A DNA stretch of 64,000 nt from Candidatus Tectomicrobia bacterium (GTDB taxonomy: Bacteria; UBA8248), in assembly GCA_016192135.1 (NCBI GenBank), contig JACPUR010000038.1, forward strand, positions 124,001-188,000, read 5' to 3'. Below the pieces are notes generated by a model that was not told the origin of the DNA, searched no databases, and worked only from the letters and a program-made list of their open reading frames with translations. Each line of letters starts with the position of its first letter. The stretch's first letter is position 1. Position numbers and translations under genes: made by a program. Positions 60,923 to 64,000 of the stretch are shown here, one piece after another.

Positions 60923-61966
60923 ATGCCCCCTCTCCCGCTCCTCCGGCGCCCGGCGGCGAGCCGCGCTCTCCGGCTGGCCGCCGTTTCCTTCCTCGTCCTG
61001 GCCGCCGCGGCCCCGGCCGCCGCCCAGGCGCCCAGGCCCGTCGCCCTTGCGCTGAACTGGCTGCCCGGGGGCGCCCACGTTCCCCTCTACTTCGGCCAGA
61101 GCGAGGGAATCTTTCGAAAGGCGGGACTGGACGTGACCCTCCGCCCCTCGCGGGGCAGCGCGGAGGCGCTCCGCGCCCTCGGCCAGGGGGCACAGTTCGC
61201 CCTCGCGGAGGCGGCCGAGGTATACGCCCAGCGGGCCGGGGAGGCCGGCGGCCTGGTGGGCATCCTGGCCTATTTCCCGCAGGGCGGGAGCGCGATCATC
61301 TCGCTCAGGCGCCCGGACCTCCAGCGCCTCCCCGATTTGGCGGGGAAGGTCATCGGCGCCCCCCACGCGTCCTATCCCCGGCTCCTCTTCCCCGAATTGC
61401 GCCTCGGCCCCGCGTTCGACCTGGGCCAGGTCCGCTGGCGGAACCTGTCACCGGACGAGCTGCTCCCGGCCCTGCTGGAGGGCAAGGTGGACGCCGTGGC
61501 CGCCTCGGCCCTCGTGGCGTCCCAATACCGGGCGGCGGCGGAGCTCGTGAAAAAGGACATCTCGGTGTTCCCCTACGCCGGGGCCGGCGTGAATCCCTAC
61601 GGGCTCGTGCTGGTGACGACCGAAGATCAGATCAAGCGGGATTCCGCGCGGGTCCGCGCCATGGCCGCGGCCGTGGCCCACGCGGCGGCGGCCGCCCTGT
61701 CTCGTCCGGGGGATGCCCTGCGGGCCTTCCAGAAAGAGAACCCCGCCTCGCCCCCCGCCCGCAGCGCGTCGGAATGGGAGGAGGCGGCGAAGCTCATCCG
61801 GCCCTCCGCGCGCCCCGCGGGCCTGGGCCGCTTCGACGGCGCCCGCCTGGAGGAGTTCCAGGCCCTGATGGCGAAGCTCCTCGACCGGCGGCTCGACGTG
61901 CCCATCGGAAGCGTGTTCACGAACCGCTTCCTCCCGGGCCCGGCCCCCACTCCCCCCAAGTCCTAG
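60923..61966 (+). CDS. NMT1/THI5-like ABC substrate-binding protein, orphan
   Basis: 347 residues with a signal peptide (1-34, ending AAPAAAQ). The mature part follows the NMT1/SsuA-like fold: VALALNWLPGGAHVPLYFGQSEGIFRKAGLDVTLRPSRGSAEALRALGQGAQFALAEAAE, GSAIISLRRPDLQRLPDLAGKVIGAP, and GVNPYGLVLVTTEDQIKRDSARVRAM. Family ligands include pyrimidine/thiamine precursors, riboflavin, sulfonates and nitrate. No permease or ATPase gene follows; the next gene is convergent. ATG 60923 after AGGAGG. Confidence 0.82.
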   Translation: MPPLPLLRRPAASRALRLAAVSFLVLAAAAPAAAQAPRPVALALNWLPGGAHVPLYFGQSEGIFRKAGLDVTLRPSRGSAEALRALGQGAQFALAEAAEVYAQRAGEAGGLVGILAYFPQGGSAIISLRRPDLQRLPDLAGKVIGAPHASYPRLLFPELRLGPAFDLGQVRWRNLSPDELLPALLEGKVDAVAASALVASQYRAAAELVKKDISVFPYAGAGVNPYGLVLVTTEDQIKRDSARVRAMAAAVAHAAAAALSRPGDALRAFQKENPASPPARSASEWEEAAKLIRPSARPAGLGRFDGARLEEFQALMAKLLDRRLDVPIGSVFTNRFLPGPAPTPPKS

Positions 61967-61992
61967 CCTTCGCCCGAAACGCGAAAGCAAAA

Positions 61993-62020
61993 GGGGCCGG
62001 CGGCTCCCGCCGCCGGCCCC
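61993..62020. terminator. Terminator between convergent genes (binding protein / desaturase)
   Basis: GGGGCCGGCGGC (61993-62004), loop TCCC, GCCGCCGGCCCC (62009-62020). For the minus-strand desaturase gene it is followed by TTTTGC, a typical T tract; on the plus strand TCCATTCTTC follows. Probably bidirectional. Confidence 0.85.
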
Positions 62021-62053
62021 TCCATTCTTCCCGGGCGAAAGCCCGCCTCTCCG

Positions 62054-63454
62054 TCAGAGGGCGGAACTGATGATGGGCCGGCTGATCCCCTTGAAGGCGA
62101 CCGCGATCTGCTCGGCCGCCTGGGTCGCGGCCTCGGCCGCCTCCTGGGCGAGGATGCGGCTTTGCTCGGCCGCGTGGCGGGCGGAATCGGCCGCGCGGTC
62201 CTTCGCGGCGGAGGCGTAGGCGCTGGCCTGGGAGGCGAATTCGCCCGCCTCGGCGGCGGCGTACTTGGCCTTCTCGACGGCCGCCATGGCCAGGTCCTTC
62301 GCCGTCTCCAGCATCTGACGGACCTGCTGGTCCATCTTCTCCACCGCCTCCTGGCGCCGGTGGCGGAGGGCCTCGCCTGCGTGCCGGAGGGCGTCCTCGA
62401 CCGCCTCCCTGGCCTCCTGCGCGGACCGCATGGCCCGCTCGTAAGCCTCCGCGGCGGACGCCATGACGGGCACGTTCACCGGGAGGGTCGGATCCGTCTG
62501 GGTATGGAGGACGGATTCACGCTCCCTCGCCCGCTCGTCGGCCAGCCGGAGGGCCTCGGCATCCACCATGATGTCCACCCGGCGGGCGACGACGCTCCTG
62601 CGCGGCTCCATGATCTGCCACGCGAGGCCCAGCCGGCCCAGGAGGCAGATGGCCCAGTAGGTCACGTCGATCTCGAACCAGCGCTGCCCGTGCCGGGCCG
62701 AGCGCTGATCGGCGTGGTGGTTGTTATGCCAGCCCTCGCCGAAGGAGATGAGGGCCACCCACCAGTTGTTCGTGCTGTCCTCGTCGGTCTTGTAGTTGCG
62801 GTAGCCCCACAAATGGGTGGCCGAGTTCACCAGCCAGGTGCCGTGCCACAAGGCGACCGTGCGGAGAAAAACGCCCCAAACCAGCCAGGAAAGGCCCAGC
62901 CCCCCGTAAAGCTCCCCCGCCGCGTACACGAGGACGGCGGTCAGGAGGTACAGGAGGAAAAAGTAACGATCCAGGAAGCGCTGGACCGGGTCGCGGTCCA
63001 GGTCCTTGGCGAAGCGGCTGTACTCCTCGTAGGTGGTCGCCCCCGGCGTGTCCACGAACAGCCAGCCCATGTGGGCCCAGAGGAAGCTCACCAGGGGGCT
63101 GTGGGGATCGGGCTCGTCGTCCGCCTCCTTGTGATGGATGCGGTGCAGCGCCGTCCACGAGATGGGGCCGCTCTGCAGGGCCTGGGAGGCGCAGAAGGTG
63201 AGGAAGTATTCCATCCACTTATAGGTCTGGAAGCTGCGGTGGGTGAGCAGCCGGTGGTAGCACAGGGTGACCCCGAACATCCCCGTCATGATGTAGAAAA
63301 CGCCGAAAATCGCCAGGCCCGAGGTGCTGTAAAGGTCCGGCCGCAGGGCCAGCAGGGCGCCGGCATGGATGAGGGCGATGACGGTCACCGTCCCCCACTG
63401 GATGTGACGCTCTTCCTTGCGGTGGATGGCCAGCTTCCGCCGCCCCGATTCCAT
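62054..63454 (-). CDS. Acyl-CoA delta-9-type fatty acid desaturase with a long helical C-terminal tail
   Basis: 466 residues. Residues 1-300 are a membrane di-iron desaturase: His boxes HRLLTH (67-72), HRIHH (104-108) and HNNHH (243-247), plus NSATH (210-214), with paired membrane helices between (VIALIHAGALLAL, FLLYLLTAVLVYA). Residues about 305-466 are an Ala/Glu/Arg-rich, fully helical extension (AAEAYERAMRSAQEAREAVEDALRHAGEALRHRRQEAVEKM, then AKYAAAEAGEFASQASAYASAAKDRAADSARHAAEQS), like phasin or LEA-type amphipathic helices. Such a tail is not part of the standard enzyme. ATG 63454 is chosen; a TTG at 63466 with GGAGG is possible. Single gene. Confidence 0.88.
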   Translation of the reverse strand: MESGRRKLAIHRKEERHIQWGTVTVIALIHAGALLALRPDLYSTSGLAIFGVFYIMTGMFGVTLCYHRLLTHRSFQTYKWMEYFLTFCASQALQSGPISWTALHRIHHKEADDEPDPHSPLVSFLWAHMGWLFVDTPGATTYEEYSRFAKDLDRDPVQRFLDRYFFLLYLLTAVLVYAAGELYGGLGLSWLVWGVFLRTVALWHGTWLVNSATHLWGYRNYKTDEDSTNNWWVALISFGEGWHNNHHADQRSARHGQRWFEIDVTYWAICLLGRLGLAWQIMEPRRSVVARRVDIMVDAEALRLADERARERESVLHTQTDPTLPVNVPVMASAAEAYERAMRSAQEAREAVEDALRHAGEALRHRRQEAVEKMDQQVRQMLETAKDLAMAAVEKAKYAAAEAGEFASQASAYASAAKDRAADSARHAAEQSRILAQEAAEAATQAAEQIAVAFKGISRPIISSAL

Positions 63455-63481
63455 GGTCGAACTCAAGAGCCGGTTCCTCCA

Positions 63482-63493
63482 AACAATATTGTT
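63482..63493. promoter_or_regulatory. Palindrome upstream of the desaturase gene, candidate operator
   Basis: AACAATATTGTT, a perfect 12-bp AT-rich palindrome, 28-40 bp before the desaturase ATG. Lipid-unsaturation genes are commonly controlled by TetR/FabR-type repressors at such sites; that link is inference. The 332-bp gap 63455-63786 otherwise contains AT-rich leaders of the divergent desaturase and hydrolase genes and no gene. Confidence 0.4.
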
Positions 63494-63786
63494 CGAATGC
63501 GCAAATACGCGAGAATCCCCCTCACTCGCTTCTCCTGACAACTTTGGCGGCTCGCGCCATCAAGAAAATTGAGGGGCGGATATCCTTTGCCTGTATCCGG
63601 GGGGTTACCACTTCCCTCGGTGAGGAATTTATCTTGAGTCACTTGAGGAAAATAATCAAGTCTTTTATTTTCGGACACTTTTATCCGCTTGATGCCGGCG
63701 GTCCGCGCCCCCGGTGGGGGCCCGCGTTGTCATTTCCGCCGAACTGACATAAGAAACCGTGAACGATCCACCTTCCGGAGGCTCGC

Positions 63787-64000
63787 ATGCCCGACATCCA
63801 GGTGAATGGGGTCCGCCTCAACTACGAGAGCCACGGGGCGGGAACGCCGCTGGTCTTCGTCCACGAGTTCGCGGGCGGCCAGAAGAGTTGGCTCGACCAG
63901 GTGCGCTTCTTCGGCCGCCGGTACAAAGTGGTGACCTACAACGCCCGCGGCTACCCCCCCTCCGAGGTCCCGCCCGACCCCGCCCAGTACAGCCAGGACA
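63787..64000 (+). CDS. Alpha/beta hydrolase, N-terminal part (cut by window edge)
   Basis: The first 71 codons are present: MPDIQVNGVRLNYESHGAGTPLVFVHEFAGGQKSW, then FFGRRYKVVTYNARGYPPSEVPP. The oxyanion-hole segment (VFVHEFAGG) and the ARGYPPS turn are those of epoxide-hydrolase/haloperoxidase-type alpha/beta hydrolases. The nucleophile elbow lies beyond the window. ATG 63787 has GGAGG upstream. Substrate unknown. Confidence 0.85.
   Translation, partial: MPDIQVNGVRLNYESHGAGTPLVFVHEFAGGQKSWLDQVRFFGRRYKVVTYNARGYPPSEVPPDPAQYSQD

Overview
The window is 64 kb of GC-rich bacterial chromosome (roughly two thirds G+C by eye). Gene density is high, and GTG and TTG starts are frequent. There is a complete System I cytochrome c maturation operon with a CxxxY-type CcmE variant, Hanks-type kinase and class III cyclase signalling, PilZ proteins, a 2-oxoacid dehydrogenase operon and several ABC solute-binding proteins. 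This fits an uncultured, environmental, respiratory Gram-negative of the Deltaproteobacteria/Rokubacteria/Tectomicrobia/Nitrospinota type. That placement is inference from gene content; no rRNA or tRNA gene is visible to fix it.

Layout. 1-3321 (minus): rimP-nusA-rnpM(ylxR)-infB, with infB cut by the window edge. 3562-4164: a PilZ-like protein. 4236-7600: pdhA-pdhB-pdhC (E1alpha, E1beta, E2), closed by a strong terminator. 7661-18640: ten consecutive same-strand paralogues, each one GAF domain plus one PAS domain and nothing else. Their GAF domains resemble the DosS/DevS haem GAF-A, but the haem-ligand His is kept in only four of the ten. A 51-bp copy of the pdhC 3' end lies just after the first array gene. 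18820-25969: single metabolic or stress genes (HesB-like, PrxQ, bicupin, alcohol dehydrogenase, PilZ, hydrolase) separated by palindromic repeats, plus one AT-rich foreign-looking membrane gene beside an orphan MNT nucleotidyltransferase. 25970-33732: flavin reductase, UvrD-like helicase, miaB-bfn-phosphatase cluster, an orphan oxidoreductase-gamma-like protein coupled to a glycosidase-like protein. 33928: HU.

34288-40352 (minus) is a signalling operon: TPR-Ser/Thr kinase, zinc ribbon-GAF-nucleotidyl cyclase-PilZ, MBL hydrolase and an unknown protein. 40743-46957 (plus) is a ferric-type ABC importer with one fused permease, two ATPases and a CapA-like phosphoesterase. 46958-50999 holds repeats, a cupin, an isopropylmalate-dehydrogenase-like enzyme and an Ldh-family oxidoreductase. 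51000-59450 (minus) is the ccm operon in the order ccmE-F-(CcmI-like)-(unknown)-A-B-C-D-H-tlpA-tlpA. Then come ilvC, an orphan NMT1-type binding protein, a fatty acid desaturase with a long helical tail, and the start of an alpha/beta hydrolase.

Intergenic DNA is rich in at least four hairpin or tandem repeat families: TAGGGGC palindromes, CCCTCTCCC/GGGAGAGGG hairpins, GTCATTCCGAGCG palindromes, and 10-bp TTCAGG tandem arrays present as an inverted pair 23 kb apart. The most unusual content is the ten-gene GAF-PAS array; the kinase-cyclase operon comes second.
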